DNA of 64,000 nt from Pseudoalteromonas sp. '520P1 No. 423' (GTDB taxonomy: Bacteria; Pseudomonadota; Gammaproteobacteria; Enterobacterales; Alteromonadaceae), in contig NZ_BBZB01000001.1 of the NCBI RefSeq assembly GCF_001269985.1, positions 2,480,001 through 2,544,000 of the forward strand. The letters run 5' to 3'. Below the pieces are notes generated by a model that did no database searches, had not been told where the DNA came from, and saw only the letters and a list, made by a program, of their open reading frames with translations. Below, piece after piece: positions 35,877 to 45,780 of this stretch. Position numbers and translations under genes: made by a program. How positions within the stretch are numbered: the stretch's first letter is position 1; each line of letters starts with the position of its first letter.

Positions 35877-37835
35877 TTAAGCGCCTTCTTGCTCAACTAT
35901 GGCGAGTAGGTCGCCGTGTGATACTAATTCACCTTCATCAAAGCAGAAGCTAGTTAGAGTGCCATCATAAGGCGCTGTGAGTGTATATTCCATTTTCATG
36001 GCTTCAATCACAACAATCGCATCACCTTTTTCGACTTTACTGCCAAGCGCTAATAAATGTTTAACAACTGTGCCATTTAATGGTGCAGCTAGTGATGCAT
36101 CATCATTTTCGACATCACTGACATAATGTTTGTCTTTTAACTGATATCTGTGTGTCGTTGCTAAATACATTAATTCAATTTGATTTTGATCTAATACAAA
36201 ATCAGCTGTGTATTTAATACCGTCAATATTAGCGTTGATATGTGTATTATCGATAAATATATCAGCTGTTATAGTTTGACCATCAAGAATTAAACTGTAG
36301 CTTGAACCATTACATACTGCTGATATATCAGATAATTCAGTAAACGGTATTTTGATGTTGTTAGCTTGGTTTAATCTAAAACCTTGTTGCTTGTTCCAAG
36401 CAGAACCACATTTTTGATTTTTGATTGAATCTAGGTATACAAGACTTGCAAGGATATTACAGATTTTTAAATCAGCATTGTCTACTTTTACTAGCTCATC
36501 TTGGTTTTCATCTATAAAATGTGTATCGGGTTGCGTTTTAACAAACCCATCATGGCTGGCTAAGTTATGTAAAAAAGCAACATTACAATGAAAACCAGCT
36601 AAATGAAATTCTTCTAAGGAAGACTGTAATCTTTTAATTGCTAAATCACGAGTTTCATCCCATACAATTAATTTAGCAATCATAGGGTCGTAGAAACTAC
36701 TGATCTCACTGCCAGTATTTACACCAGTATCTATACGGATGTGCTTTGAATTTTCTGGTGTGGCAAGTAATTTAATTATACCTGAGCATGGCATAAAATC
36801 AGCTGATGGGTCTTCTGCATATATTCGTGCTTCTAAAGAATGACCTGTCAAAGTAATGTCATTTTGCGCTAAAGCTAAAGTTTCATTTGATGCAACTCGA
36901 ATTTGCCACTCAACTAAGTCAACACCTGTTACCATTTCTGTTACTGGATGTTCAACTTGAAGACGTGTATTCATTTCCATAAAGAAGAATTCATCACCAC
37001 ACAATAAAAACTCAACTGTACCAGCACCTTGGTAATTAATTGCTTGTGCACACCTTACTGCAGCTTCACCCATTTCTTTTCTAAGTGCATCTGATAGTTG
37101 CGGTGCAGGAGCTTCTTCAATTACTTTTTGATGACGGCGTTGTAAAGAACAATCTCTATCGCCTAAATAAACACAGTTACCATGATTATCTGCAAAAACT
37201 TGCACTTCAACATGACGTGGCTTAGTAACGTATCTTTCAAGCAACATTTGATCGTTACCAAAACCAGAAATCGCTTCACGTTTTGCTGATGATAACATAG
37301 TCATAAATTCATCTTCAGAATTTACAATACGCATGCCTTTACCGCCACCGCCAAATGCCGCTTTAAGTAAAATTGGATAACCCATCTTATTTGCTTCATC
37401 AAATAAGAATGACTCATCTTGGTTATGGCCATAATAACCTGGCACTAATGGTACATTCGCCTCTGCCATGATTTCTTTAGAACGAGATTTAGAGCCCATT
37501 GCTTCAATGGCAGACTCAGGAGGTCCGACAAAAGCGATATCATTATCTTTACATAAACGAGAAAACTCACAGTTTTCAGATAAAAATCCGTAACCTGGAT
37601 GAATGCAATCAGCACCGGCACGTTTTGCTACTTCAATTATTTTACTTGCAACTAAATAAGAATCTTTACTTGGTGCTGGACCAATATGATACGCTTCATC
37701 AGCTTGTTGCACGTGAAGAGAGTTTTTATCTGCATCTGAGTAAACAGCAACTGTTTTTAAACCTAAACGCTTGGCTGTTTTCATTACGCGGCAAGCAATC
37801 TCACCACGGTTTGCAATAAGTATTTTTTTTAACAT
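35877..37835 (-). CDS. liuD: Methylcrotonyl-CoA carboxylase, biotin-containing alpha subunit
   Basis: 652 residues. An N-terminal biotin carboxylase (LKKILIANRGEIACRVMKTA, GGGGKGMR ATP loop, MNTRLQVEHPVTEMVTG) occupies about 1-450. A linker follows, then a biotinyl domain with Lys614 in EAMKMEYTL. With LiuB it carboxylates 3-methylcrotonyl-CoA. It lies between liuC and liuE in the usual order. Domain makeup alone also fits propionyl- or geranyl-CoA carboxylases; the operon fixes the call. Confidence 0.95.
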   Translation of the reverse strand: MLKKILIANRGEIACRVMKTAKRLGLKTVAVYSDADKNSLHVQQADEAYHIGPAPSKDSYLVASKIIEVAKRAGADCIHPGYGFLSENCEFSRLCKDNDIAFVGPPESAIEAMGSKSRSKEIMAEANVPLVPGYYGHNQDESFLFDEANKMGYPILLKAAFGGGGKGMRIVNSEDEFMTMLSSAKREAISGFGNDQMLLERYVTKPRHVEVQVFADNHGNCVYLGDRDCSLQRRHQKVIEEAPAPQLSDALRKEMGEAAVRCAQAINYQGAGTVEFLLCGDEFFFMEMNTRLQVEHPVTEMVTGVDLVEWQIRVASNETLALAQNDITLTGHSLEARIYAEDPSADFMPCSGIIKLLATPENSKHIRIDTGVNTGSEISSFYDPMIAKLIVWDETRDLAIKRLQSSLEEFHLAGFHCNVAFLHNLASHDGFVKTQPDTHFIDENQDELVKVDNADLKICNILASLVYLDSIKNQKCGSAWNKQQGFRLNQANNIKIPFTELSDISAVCNGSSYSLILDGQTITADIFIDNTHINANIDGIKYTADFVLDQNQIELMYLATTHRYQLKDKHYVSDVENDDASLAAPLNGTVVKHLLALGSKVEKGDAIVVIEAMKMEYTLTAPYDGTLTSFCFDEGELVSHGDLLAIVEQEGA

Positions 37836-37869
37836 TGTTTATTACCCTTTATGCTCAATCGTTTAAGTA

Positions 37870-38637
37870 TTATTGTTGCCAATTTGGCGCGCGTTTTTCA
37901 AAAAAAGCACTTAAGCCTTCTTGGCCTTCAACTGATACACGAATTGACGCAATACGTTCAGCTGTTAAATCTTGTAATGTTTGATTAATTTCTTTGTTTG
38001 CAACATCTTCAATTAACTCTTTTGCAGCAATCACTGCTTTTGGGCTGTTATTAAGTATGTTTTTTATTGCATCATTAACTGTTGACTCTAGTTCGTCAGT
38101 AATATCGTGGATCAAACCCAGTTCTAACGCTTTATCTGCTTTAAATATTTCAGCTGTTAAAAAATAACGACGTGATTGTCTTTCACCAATCGCTTTAATC
38201 ACATAAGGGCTGATCACAGCAGGAATTAAACCAAGCTTAACTTCACTTAAACAAAACTTAGCATCTGGGCTTGCAAAAGCGATGTCACAACAGGCAATTA
38301 AGCCTAGAGCACCACCAAATGCAGCACCTTGAACTTGACAAATCGTTGGCATAGGGCAGCTTGCAAGTGTATGCATTAATTTTGCTAATTGTTGAGAGTC
38401 AGCAAAATTATCATCAAAGTCATTATCAGCCATTGATTTCATCCAGCCTAAATCTGCACCAGCAGAGAAATGGCGGCCTTCACTTTTTAACACTAAAACA
38501 CGTACATCATGCTCACATGCCTGTGTAATAACATCTATTAGTTGTATTATTGTGATGTCATCAAATGCATTGTGAACTTGGGCGCGATTTAAAGTGACTG
38601 TAGCAACTTTGTTTGAAATCGTTAAATTTACAGACAT
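37870..38637 (-). CDS. liuC: Methylglutaconyl-CoA hydratase
   Basis: 255 residues of the crotonase fold: oxyanion-hole loops GRHFSAGADLGWMKSM and QGAAFGGALGLIACCDIAFA, the CLSEVKLGLIPAVISPYV region, and the usual C-terminal helices. It hydrates 3-methylglutaconyl-CoA to HMG-CoA. It follows liuB after a 109-bp gap holding four stem-loops, unusual in an otherwise tight operon. Confidence 0.93.
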   Translation of the reverse strand: MSVNLTISNKVATVTLNRAQVHNAFDDITIIQLIDVITQACEHDVRVLVLKSEGRHFSAGADLGWMKSMADNDFDDNFADSQQLAKLMHTLASCPMPTICQVQGAAFGGALGLIACCDIAFASPDAKFCLSEVKLGLIPAVISPYVIKAIGERQSRRYFLTAEIFKADKALELGLIHDITDELESTVNDAIKNILNNSPKAVIAAKELIEDVANKEINQTLQDLTAERIASIRVSVEGQEGLSAFFEKRAPNWQQ

Positions 38638-38655
38638 GAGATTTCCTGTCAGTTT

Positions 38656-38749
38656 TAGAGGTGTTACAACCTCTATTTTAATGCCACAAAGTGGCTAAAA
38701 TTGATAACCACATCGTGGTTTAAGTAAAACTGTATTGCAGTTTTACTTA
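38656..38749 (-). other. Array of four stem-loops between liuB and liuC
   Basis: TAGAGGT/ACCTCTA (38656-38675), GCCAC/GTGGC (38683-38695), AACCAC/GTGGTT (38706-38720) and a 12-bp stem TAAGTAAAACTG/CAGTTTTACTTA (38721-38749) lie head to tail. The last includes the stop codon of liuB. In the minus-strand transcript they would shield or cleave the junction and set different protein amounts for LiuB and LiuC. No T-run suggests termination. Confidence 0.6.
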
Positions 38750-40354
38750 CATACGAAATACACCAAAGTTAGATTCTTTTTCAGGTGCGTTTTTAGAGGC
38801 ACTTAAAGCTAAACCTAATACATGCCGTGTTTGGGCAGGGTCGATTATACCGTCATCCCATAAACGGGCGCTGGCATAATAAGGGTGACCTTGTTCTTCA
38901 TATTGATCAATAATTGGTTTTTTAAAGTCAGCCACTTCTTCACCTGACATAGAAGCACCTTTACGTGCTAAACCGTCTTGTTTAACTTGTGTTAATACGC
39001 CTGCTGCTTGCTCCCCACCCATTACTGAGATACGAGAGTTTGGCCACATCCACATCATAGTCGGTTCGAATGCACGACCACACATACCATAGTTACCAGC
39101 ACCGTAAGAGCCACCAATAAGGACTGTAAATTTAGGTACATCAGCACATGACACAGCCATTACCATTTTTGCGCCATGCTTTGCGATGCCTTCAGCTTCA
39201 TATTTTTGACCAACCATAAAGCCAGTAATATTTTGTAAAAACACTAATGGAATTTTTCTTTGAGCACATAACTGAATAAAATGCGCACCTTTTTGTGCTG
39301 ATTCTGAAAATAAAATGCCATTATTTGCAACTATACCTACAGGCATGCCATAAATTTTAGCAAAACCACATACTAATGTTTCGCCAAAATATTTTTTGAA
39401 TTCATCAAATGCAGAGTCATCAACAGTACGGGCGATGACATCACGAACATCAAAAGGTTTTTTAAGGTCTGTTCCCACAATACCATATATTTCTGAAGCG
39501 TCATATCTTGGTGGTTTTACCTCATCTAATAAAGGTGCAGTAGGGCGGTTATGATTAACACGTTCAATACATTGGCGTGCAATTGATAATGCATGTTCGT
39601 CATTGTCTGCATAATGATCGGCCACACCCGATACTTTACAATGCACATCAGCACCACCTAAATCTTCTGCAGATACAACTTCACCTGTTGCAGCTTTAAC
39701 TAATGGTGGACCAGCTAAAAAGATAGTTCCTTGATCTTTTACTATGATACTTTCGTCAGCCATAGCAGGTACATATGCACCACCTGCAGTACATAAACCC
39801 ATTACCACAGCAATTTGGGGAATACCTTTGCCTGACATACGTGCTTGGTTATAAAAAATGCGACCAAAATGTAATTTATCAGGGAAAACTTCATCTTGCT
39901 CAGGTAAATTTGCACCACCTGAATCAACAAGATAAATACAAGGCAAATGACATTGCTCTGCAATATCTTGTGCTCTTAAATGTTTCTTAACAGTTAGCGG
40001 AAAATATGTCCCACCTTTAACAGTTGCATCATTGGCTATGATCATACATTCAATGCCTTTAACACGACCAATACCCGCTACAATGCCTGCACATGCAATA
40101 TCTTGTTCATATACGCCGTGTGCTGCAAATTGTGAGATCTCTAAAAATGGTGAGCCTTCATCAATTAATGTATCAATGCGATCACGCACAAACATTTTAC
40201 CTCGACCTTGATGCCTTTCGATTAATGCATCACCGCCACCTTTAATAAATTTTGCTGTTTGTTTGTGCAAATCTTTTACTAATTCATTCATTGCAGCTTG
40301 TTTTTCAACAAAAGCTGGATCGTGACTGTTAATTTGAGATTTTAAAATTGTCAT
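38747..40354 (-). CDS. liuB: Methylcrotonyl-CoA carboxylase, beta (carboxyltransferase) subunit
   Basis: 535 residues, full length. The two crotonase-like halves show [57 protein letters not shown] and [17 protein letters not shown], all typical of acyl-CoA carboxyltransferases of the MCC type. It transfers carboxyl from biotin on LiuD to 3-methylcrotonyl-CoA. It follows liuA by 48 bp. Confidence 0.95.
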   Translation of the reverse strand: MTILKSQINSHDPAFVEKQAAMNELVKDLHKQTAKFIKGGGDALIERHQGRGKMFVRDRIDTLIDEGSPFLEISQFAAHGVYEQDIACAGIVAGIGRVKGIECMIIANDATVKGGTYFPLTVKKHLRAQDIAEQCHLPCIYLVDSGGANLPEQDEVFPDKLHFGRIFYNQARMSGKGIPQIAVVMGLCTAGGAYVPAMADESIIVKDQGTIFLAGPPLVKAATGEVVSAEDLGGADVHCKVSGVADHYADNDEHALSIARQCIERVNHNRPTAPLLDEVKPPRYDASEIYGIVGTDLKKPFDVRDVIARTVDDSAFDEFKKYFGETLVCGFAKIYGMPVGIVANNGILFSESAQKGAHFIQLCAQRKIPLVFLQNITGFMVGQKYEAEGIAKHGAKMVMAVSCADVPKFTVLIGGSYGAGNYGMCGRAFEPTMMWMWPNSRISVMGGEQAAGVLTQVKQDGLARKGASMSGEEVADFKKPIIDQYEEQGHPYYASARLWDDGIIDPAQTRHVLGLALSASKNAPEKESNFGVFRM

Positions 40355-40402
40355 ATTTCCCCCTGAACTTATACGCTTTTATTAGTTATGTGAATGTATT
40401 CT

Positions 40403-41578
40403 CTAACAACTTTCACTAAATAATTCACGACCAATTAGCATACGACGGATTTCAGAAGTACCAGCGCCAATTTCATATAATTTTGCATCACGTAATAAAC
40501 GACCTGCTGCAAATTCATTGATGTAACCATTGCCACCTAGGATTTGAATGGCGTCTAATGCCATTTTTGTCGCAAGTTCTGCAGCATATAAAATAACACC
40601 CGCAGCATCTTTACGTGTGGTTTCACCACGATCACATGATTTTGCAACTGTGTATACATAACTACGTGCAGCATTCATTTGTGAATACATGTCAGCAATT
40701 TTTCCTTGGATAAGTTGGAACTTACCAATTTCTGTATCAAACTGCTTACGCTCATGTATATAAGGTACTACTAAGTCCATACATGCTTGCATTATGCCTA
40801 AACACCCACCTGACAGAACAACACGTTCGTAATCTAAACCACTCATTAATACTTTAACGCCTTGGTTTAGTTCACCTAAAATATTTTCTTCTGGTACTTC
40901 ACAATCAACAAAAACAAGTTCACATGTATTTGAACCACGCATACCTAATTTATCTAGTTTTTGTGCTTGAGTGAAACCTGGGAAGTCACGTTCAACAATA
41001 AATGCAGTAATACCTTTAGAATGTGCTTCCATATCTGTTTTAGCATACACAACATACGTACTTGCATCTGGACCATTGGTGATCCACATTTTATTACCGT
41101 TTAAAATGTACTTATCGCCTTTTTTCTCAGCTTTAAGTTTCATTGATACGACATCTGAGCCTGCATTTGGTTCACTCATAGCAAGTGCACCAATATGTTC
41201 GCCACTAATTAATTTTGGTAAATACTGCTCTTTTTGTGCTTGGTTACCATTACGGAAAATTTGGTTTACACATAAATTAGAATGTGCACCGTAGCTTAAA
41301 CCAATAGACGCACTTGCACGGCTGATTTCTTCTACAGCTAAAACATGCTCTAAATAACCTAAACCTGAACCACCAAACTCTTCACTTACTGTTATACCTA
41401 ATAGACCCATTTCACCAAGTTTCGGCCAAAGTTCATTTGGAAACGCATTATCTAAATCTGTTTTTTCAGCTATAGGGGCGATTTCAGTAGCAGCGAATGA
41501 GTTAACGTGATCTTTGATCATGTCCGCGGTTTCGCCTAAACCAAAGTTAAGTTCTTTATATAGAGATATAGTGCTCAT
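40403..41578 (-). CDS. liuA: Isovaleryl-CoA dehydrogenase
   Basis: 391 residues of the acyl-CoA dehydrogenase fold: [61 protein letters not shown], and [13 protein letters not shown]...[20 protein letters not shown]. The Glu of Y-E-R-V-V-L-S (about 250-256), the catalytic base position used by isovaleryl-CoA dehydrogenases rather than the common C-terminal Glu, supports this substrate. Electrons pass to EtfAB. It starts the structural part of the liu operon, 47 bp after liuR. Confidence 0.95.
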   Translation of the reverse strand: MSTISLYKELNFGLGETADMIKDHVNSFAATEIAPIAEKTDLDNAFPNELWPKLGEMGLLGITVSEEFGGSGLGYLEHVLAVEEISRASASIGLSYGAHSNLCVNQIFRNGNQAQKEQYLPKLISGEHIGALAMSEPNAGSDVVSMKLKAEKKGDKYILNGNKMWITNGPDASTYVVYAKTDMEAHSKGITAFIVERDFPGFTQAQKLDKLGMRGSNTCELVFVDCEVPEENILGELNQGVKVLMSGLDYERVVLSGGCLGIMQACMDLVVPYIHERKQFDTEIGKFQLIQGKIADMYSQMNAARSYVYTVAKSCDRGETTRKDAAGVILYAAELATKMALDAIQILGGNGYINEFAAGRLLRDAKLYEIGAGTSEIRRMLIGRELFSESC

Positions 41579-41625
41579 GATATGTCCTGTAATGTATTAA
41601 TAGCTTAAAATATTAAGTATTTGGT

Positions 41626-42033
41626 TTAGTCTTCTAAATTCTTTAAAGTATCGTGACAGCGTTTTTCGGCTGTAACTAATTCCATAAGTACAACTTTAAT
41701 GTCATCCATTTGCTGTGTAAGGTGTACTTTTTTATCTTGTATCAGTTCAAGCATTATGTTTAGCTGCTTTGCGCTCGATTTATCCGCATCATATAACTCA
41801 AATAAACGGCCAGTTTCAGCCAATGTGAAACCAAGTCTTTTACCGCGTAATATTAATTTAAGACGTACTTTGTCTCTTTTAGTATAAATTCGGGTTTGAC
41901 CATTTCTGGTCGGAGAGATAAGGCCTTGGTCTTCATAAAAACGAATACTACGAGTTGTAATATCAAATTCTTTTGAGAGATCACTGATGCTATATGTTTC
42001 TTCTGAGTTCTGTTCGTAGATGTCTTCGTTCAT
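41626..42033 (-). CDS. liuR: MerR-family regulator of the liu operon
   Basis: 135 residues. An N-terminal MerR helix-turn-helix (YSISDLSKEFDITTRSIRFYEDQGLISPTRNGQTRIY) and a coiled-coil dimer helix are visible; there is no C-terminal metal-binding Cys cluster. LiuR proteins repress leucine and valine catabolism genes in many gammaproteobacteria. It heads the operon and has a MerR-type site in its own promoter, so autoregulation is expected. The operator at the divergent thiolase gene and those near the ETF genes are further likely targets. Confidence 0.92.
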   Translation of the reverse strand: MNEDIYEQNSEETYSISDLSKEFDITTRSIRFYEDQGLISPTRNGQTRIYTKRDKVRLKLILRGKRLGFTLAETGRLFELYDADKSSAKQLNIMLELIQDKKVHLTQQMDDIKVVLMELVTAEKRCHDTLKNLED

Positions 42034-42083
42034 TAAATGTACCCTGATTTAGCACCTTGTATTTCAATACAATATAAGTGAAG

Positions 42084-42099
42084 TTTACGTAAAGGTAAA
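42084..42099 (-). promoter_or_regulatory. LiuR-like site in the liuR promoter
   Basis: TTTACGTAAAGGTAAA is a near-palindrome (one mismatch in 7-bp arms). On the minus strand it overlaps a TTTACC -35-like box and the spacer to TATATT, with 17 bp between the boxes, the usual placement for MerR regulators. Confidence 0.6.
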
Positions 42100-42319
42100 G
42101 CTGTGGTGTTATGTAAATGTAAAAAAGTAAGCTAAAGATATCTCTATATACGCATAATTATTACTGTTCTAGAATTTATTATAGAAAGTAAAATATATTT
42201 GTTATTGCTAGTTTGACATAAGTGACAGGTAAGGGGTTTTCTAAAATCAAAGAAAACTGGAAACATAAGTTGTCAGTAAAATTTACATTTTAAAAAATAA
42301 TGATTAAAGAATTATTTAG

Positions 42320-42341
42320 TTGACGTTGGCGTAAACGTCAA
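42320..42341 (+). promoter_or_regulatory. LiuR-like palindrome upstream of the thiolase gene
   Basis: TTGACGTT and AACGTCAA are perfect arms around GGCGTA; within it TTGGCGTAAACGTCAA has the 16-bp form seen near the ETF genes. It lies 59 bp before the thiolase start, so the thiolase is likely co-regulated with liu and etf. Confidence 0.65.
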
Positions 42342-42400
42342 TTTTGTGTATGCTCATAGAATATTAATTTTATTAAACTCGATTTATAGAGAGCGAATAT

Positions 42401-43585
42401 ATGTCTTTTGAAGATCCTATTGTTATTGTAAGTGCTAAACGTACCCCTATGGGTGGCTTTATGGGTGCTTTAAGTGGCGCAGATGCGACTGATCTAGGTG
42501 CGACTGCGATTAAAAGTGCTTTTGCAAATTCTGGATTAGCATCAAATGATATAGATGAAGTTGTTATGGGCTGTGTTCTTCCCGCTGGGTTAGGCCAAGC
42601 GCCTGCACGCCAAGCAACTTTAAAAGCAGGCTTAGAACAAAAAACTGGCGCAACAACTATTAATAAAGTGTGTGGTTCAGGTATAAAAGCTACGATGTTA
42701 GCGCATGACCTCATAAAAGCAGGCAGTATTGAGGTTGCAATCGCTGGCGGCATGGAAAGCATGTCAAATGCACCATACTTTTTACCTAAAGCACGTGGTG
42801 GTTTTAGAATGGGCCACGGTGAAATTAAAGATCACATGATGGCTGATGGTCTAGAAGATGCGTATGAAAACAAAGCCATGGGTGTTTTTGCACAAAAAAC
42901 AGCTAATGACTATAAATTAACTCGTGAAGATATGGATACATTTGCTATCTCTTCCCTTAAAAAAGCACAAGCAGCGATTGATGCTGGTAGTTTTGACGAA
43001 GAAATAGAACCTTTTATTCTTAAAAGCCGTCGTGGAGATACAACAGTAACAACAGATGAAGGCCCAGGTAGTGCACGTATTGATAAAATTCCTAGCCTAA
43101 GAGCTGCATTTGCAAAAGACGGTACTATTACTGCAGCTAATTCATCATCAATTTCAGATGGTGCTGCAGCTTTAATATTAATGAAAGAATCAACTGCAAA
43201 AGCTAAAGGGTTAATACCTTTATGTCGCATTAAAGCACATTCAACGCATTCTCAAGCACCAGCAGAATTTACGGTTGCACCAATTGGCGCGATAAATACT
43301 GTACTTGAAAAATCCGGTTGGGAGTTAAATGACGTTGATTTATGGGAAATAAACGAAGCATTTGCCATGGTAACTATGCTTGCAATTAATGAACTTAAAC
43401 TTGACGAAAGCAAAGTTAATGTAAACGGTGGCGCTTGTGCATTAGGTCATCCAATTGGTGCCAGTGGTGCGCGTATTTTAGTTACGCTGATCCATGCTTT
43501 ACGTAATAAAGGTTTAAGCAAAGGTGTAGCTACTTTATGCATTGGTGGCGGTGAAGCTGTCGCAATGGCAGTTGAAGTAATTTAA
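42401..43585 (+). CDS. Acetyl-CoA C-acetyltransferase (thiolase)
   Basis: 394 residues. Catalytic Cys91 in INKVCGSGIKATML, the GGMESMSNAPYFLP loop, the NGGACALGHPIGASGARIL histidine motif and the C-terminal LCIGGGEAVAMAVE cysteine motif place it among biosynthetic/degradative acetoacetyl-CoA thiolases. It can cleave the acetoacetyl-CoA formed by the CoA-transferase of the liu operon. It is divergent from liuR and isolated from the following gene by a strong terminator. Confidence 0.94.
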   Translation: MSFEDPIVIVSAKRTPMGGFMGALSGADATDLGATAIKSAFANSGLASNDIDEVVMGCVLPAGLGQAPARQATLKAGLEQKTGATTINKVCGSGIKATMLAHDLIKAGSIEVAIAGGMESMSNAPYFLPKARGGFRMGHGEIKDHMMADGLEDAYENKAMGVFAQKTANDYKLTREDMDTFAISSLKKAQAAIDAGSFDEEIEPFILKSRRGDTTVTTDEGPGSARIDKIPSLRAAFAKDGTITAANSSSISDGAAALILMKESTAKAKGLIPLCRIKAHSTHSQAPAEFTVAPIGAINTVLEKSGWELNDVDLWEINEAFAMVTMLAINELKLDESKVNVNGGACALGHPIGASGARILVTLIHALRNKGLSKGVATLCIGGGEAVAMAVEVI

Positions 43586-43590
43586 TTTTT

Positions 43591-43614
43591 AAAAGGCGCT
43601 TTTTAGCGCCTTTT
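43591..43614 (+). terminator. Terminator after the thiolase gene
   Basis: AAAAGGCGCT and AGCGCCTTTT around TTTT, a GC-rich stem with T tail. Confidence 0.9.
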
Positions 43615-43635
43615 ATTTTGTGTACTTATTAGTTT

Positions 43636-43666
43636 CTATATGTAAGTAATCAATATTTACATATAG
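43636..43666. promoter_or_regulatory. 10-bp inverted repeat upstream of the acyl-CoA dehydrogenase cluster
   Basis: CTATATGTAA and TTACATATAG are perfect arms with 11 bp between. It lies 105 bp before the first gene of the valine-type cluster and could be an operator; it does not match the LiuR-like motif. Confidence 0.45.
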
Positions 43667-43770
43667 ATATTTGGGGAAACCAATTTAAGCAATAATAACA
43701 AACTTAAATTGGCCGTATTCACTAATTGTAAAACATATTAGTTTTAAAAGTATAAAAAAATGAGAACCTT

Positions 43771-44928
43771 ATGAATTTCAACTTATCTGAAGATCAAATT
43801 GCATTTGCAGAAACAGCACGCCAATTTGCATTAACTGAAATGCTACCAAATGCAGCAAAATGGGACGCGGAACATATTTTTCCAAAAGATGTGATTCAAG
43901 CTGCAGGTGAACTTGGGTTTTGTGGCCTTTATACACCTGAGGAAGCAGGTGGCCTAGGTTTATCTCGTTTAGATTCAAGCATCATATTTGAACAACTTGC
44001 AATGGGATGTACAGGTACTACGGCAATGTTAACAATTCACAATATGGCTACGTGGATGATTGCAAGTTTTGGCACACAAGAAATAAAAGCTCAGCTATGT
44101 GATGACCTTGTGATGGGTACGAAACTAGCTTCATATTGTTTAACAGAACCAGGCTCAGGTTCAGATGCTGCATCTTTAAGAACAAAAGCAGTATCTGATG
44201 GTGATGATTACATTATTAATGGTTCAAAAATGTTTATTTCTGGTGCAGGCGAGACAGAAGTATTAGTTGTTATGGTACGCACAGGCGAAGCTGGCCCTAA
44301 AGGTATATCAGCGATTGTTGTACCTGCTGATGCTGAAGGTATCATTTACGGTAAAGCAGAAGAAAAAATGGGATGGAATGCACAACCTACACGATTAGTT
44401 ACTTTTGAAAATGTCAGAATTCCAAAATCACACCTATTAGGCAATGAGGGTGACGGTTTTACGTTTGCAATGCAAGGTTTAGACGGTGGCAGAATCAATA
44501 TCGCAACCTGTTCAATTGGTACCGCTCAGCAAGCTTTAAATACAGCAACTGAATATATGAAAGAGCGAGAACAATTTGGTAAACCGCTTGCTGCATTCCA
44601 AGCGCTACAATTTAAACTTGCTGATATGGCAACGGAGCTTGTAGCTGCACGCCAAATGGTGCGCTTAGCAGCATTTAAATTAGATACACAAGACCCTGAA
44701 AAAACAGCTTATTGTGCTATGGCTAAACGCTTTGCTACAGATATCGGTTTTACAGTATGTGATGAAGCATTACAGCTGCACGGTGGTTATGGTTACATTA
44801 AAGAATATCCATTAGAGCGCCATGTTCGAGATGTACGAGTGCATAAGATTCTAGAAGGTACTAATGAAATCATGCGTTTGATCATTGCCCGTCGCTTATT
44901 GGCTGATGGTGCAGGTGATATTTTATAA
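43771..44928 (+). CDS. Acyl-CoA dehydrogenase, isobutyryl/short-branched-chain type
   Basis: 385 residues with CLTEPGSGSDAASLRTKAV, the FISGAGETEVLVVMVRTG flavin loop, MKEREQFGKPLAAFQALQFKLADMA, and LQLHGGYGYIKEYPLERHVRDVRVHKILEGTNEIMR, whose Glu in LEGTNEIMR is the classic catalytic base. It resembles isobutyryl-CoA dehydrogenase (ACAD8). The next genes are a hydratase, a 3-hydroxyisobutyryl-CoA hydrolase and 3-hydroxyisobutyrate dehydrogenase, which is the valine route, so isobutyryl-CoA is the likely substrate. Electrons go to EtfAB. Confidence 0.9.
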   Translation: MNFNLSEDQIAFAETARQFALTEMLPNAAKWDAEHIFPKDVIQAAGELGFCGLYTPEEAGGLGLSRLDSSIIFEQLAMGCTGTTAMLTIHNMATWMIASFGTQEIKAQLCDDLVMGTKLASYCLTEPGSGSDAASLRTKAVSDGDDYIINGSKMFISGAGETEVLVVMVRTGEAGPKGISAIVVPADAEGIIYGKAEEKMGWNAQPTRLVTFENVRIPKSHLLGNEGDGFTFAMQGLDGGRINIATCSIGTAQQALNTATEYMKEREQFGKPLAAFQALQFKLADMATELVAARQMVRLAAFKLDTQDPEKTAYCAMAKRFATDIGFTVCDEALQLHGGYGYIKEYPLERHVRDVRVHKILEGTNEIMRLIIARRLLADGAGDIL

Positions 44929-44959
44929 CTATTTATAGGTCAATTAATTGTGCCCATTT

Positions 44960-44980
44960 GGCATTGATATCATCAATGCC
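44960..44980 (+). other. Intercistronic stem-loop
   Basis: GGCATTGAT and ATCAATGCC pair perfectly around ATC, with no T-run, between the dehydrogenase and hydratase genes. It may stabilise or separate segments of the operon message. Confidence 0.6.
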
Positions 44981-45003
44981 TAGATAAGATTAAGGATAAA
45001 AGT

Positions 45004-45780
45004 ATGTCAGCTCAAATCAAATTAGAAAAACAAGATCATATCGCAATTTTAACGATGTCTAACCCACCAGCAAATACTTGGACGCGCGATACTTTAGTTG
45101 CTTTAAAAGAATTAGTATTAGAACTAAACGCAGATAAAAATATATATTCTCTGGTTATAACAGGTGAAGGCGAAAAGTTTTTCAGTGCCGGTGCTGATTT
45201 AAATGTTTTTGCTTCTGGTGATAAAGGTGTAGCAGCAGATATGTCGTTTGTATTTGGCCAAGCATTTGAAACTTTATCTGATTTTAGAGGTGTTTCAATT
45301 GCTGCTATTAATGGCTTTGCAATGGGCGGTGGTTTAGAAGTTGCTTTGGCCTGTGATATTCGAATTTTAGAACACCAAGCCCAAGTTGCATTACCAGAAG
45401 CAAAAGTTGGTTTATTACCATGTGCTGGCGGAACACAAAACCTAGCAACGCTAGTTGGCGAAGGTTGGGCTAAGCGCATGATTTTATGTGGTGAAAGATT
45501 AAAAGCTGATAAAGCATTGCAAATCGGCTTAGTTGAAGAAGTAGTAGAGACAGGTACTGCACTAGAACATGCTTTAGCACTGGCTAAAAAAGTTGAAGAT
45601 CAAAGCCCTGTAGCTGTATCTGCTTGTAAAACATTAATACAACAAGGTCGCACAGGTTCAACACGTGGTGCACTCCCACTTGAGCGTGAAATGTTTGTAA
45701 CTTTATTTGATACCAAAGATCAAAAAGAAGGCGTACAAGCATTTTTAGAAAAACGTAAAGCAAATTGGGTGAATGGCTAA
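45004..45780 (+). CDS. Enoyl-CoA hydratase
   Basis: 258 residues, crotonase fold: GEKFFSAGADLNVFASG and NGFAMGGGLEVALACDIRI form the oxyanion hole; the second loop has LPEAKVGLLPCAGGTQNLATLVG, with Glu in LPEAKVGLLP one of the two catalytic acids. It would hydrate methacrylyl-CoA or tiglyl-CoA in valine/isoleucine breakdown. Its stop overlaps the start of the next gene (TAATG). Confidence 0.93.
   Translation: MSAQIKLEKQDHIAILTMSNPPANTWTRDTLVALKELVLELNADKNIYSLVITGEGEKFFSAGADLNVFASGDKGVAADMSFVFGQAFETLSDFRGVSIAAINGFAMGGGLEVALACDIRILEHQAQVALPEAKVGLLPCAGGTQNLATLVGEGWAKRMILCGERLKADKALQIGLVEEVVETGTALEHALALAKKVEDQSPVAVSACKTLIQQGRTGSTRGALPLEREMFVTLFDTKDQKEGVQAFLEKRKANWVNG

Noticed and set aside
42373-42762. 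129-codon minus-strand frame opposite the thiolase gene
   Set aside because: Antisense shadow of a conserved gene; it would also start inside the thiolase coding region.
45036-45479. 147-codon minus-strand frame opposite the enoyl-CoA hydratase gene
   Set aside because: It lies wholly on the antisense of a well conserved crotonase gene, has no ribosome site or recognisable motif, and its composition mirrors the real gene.
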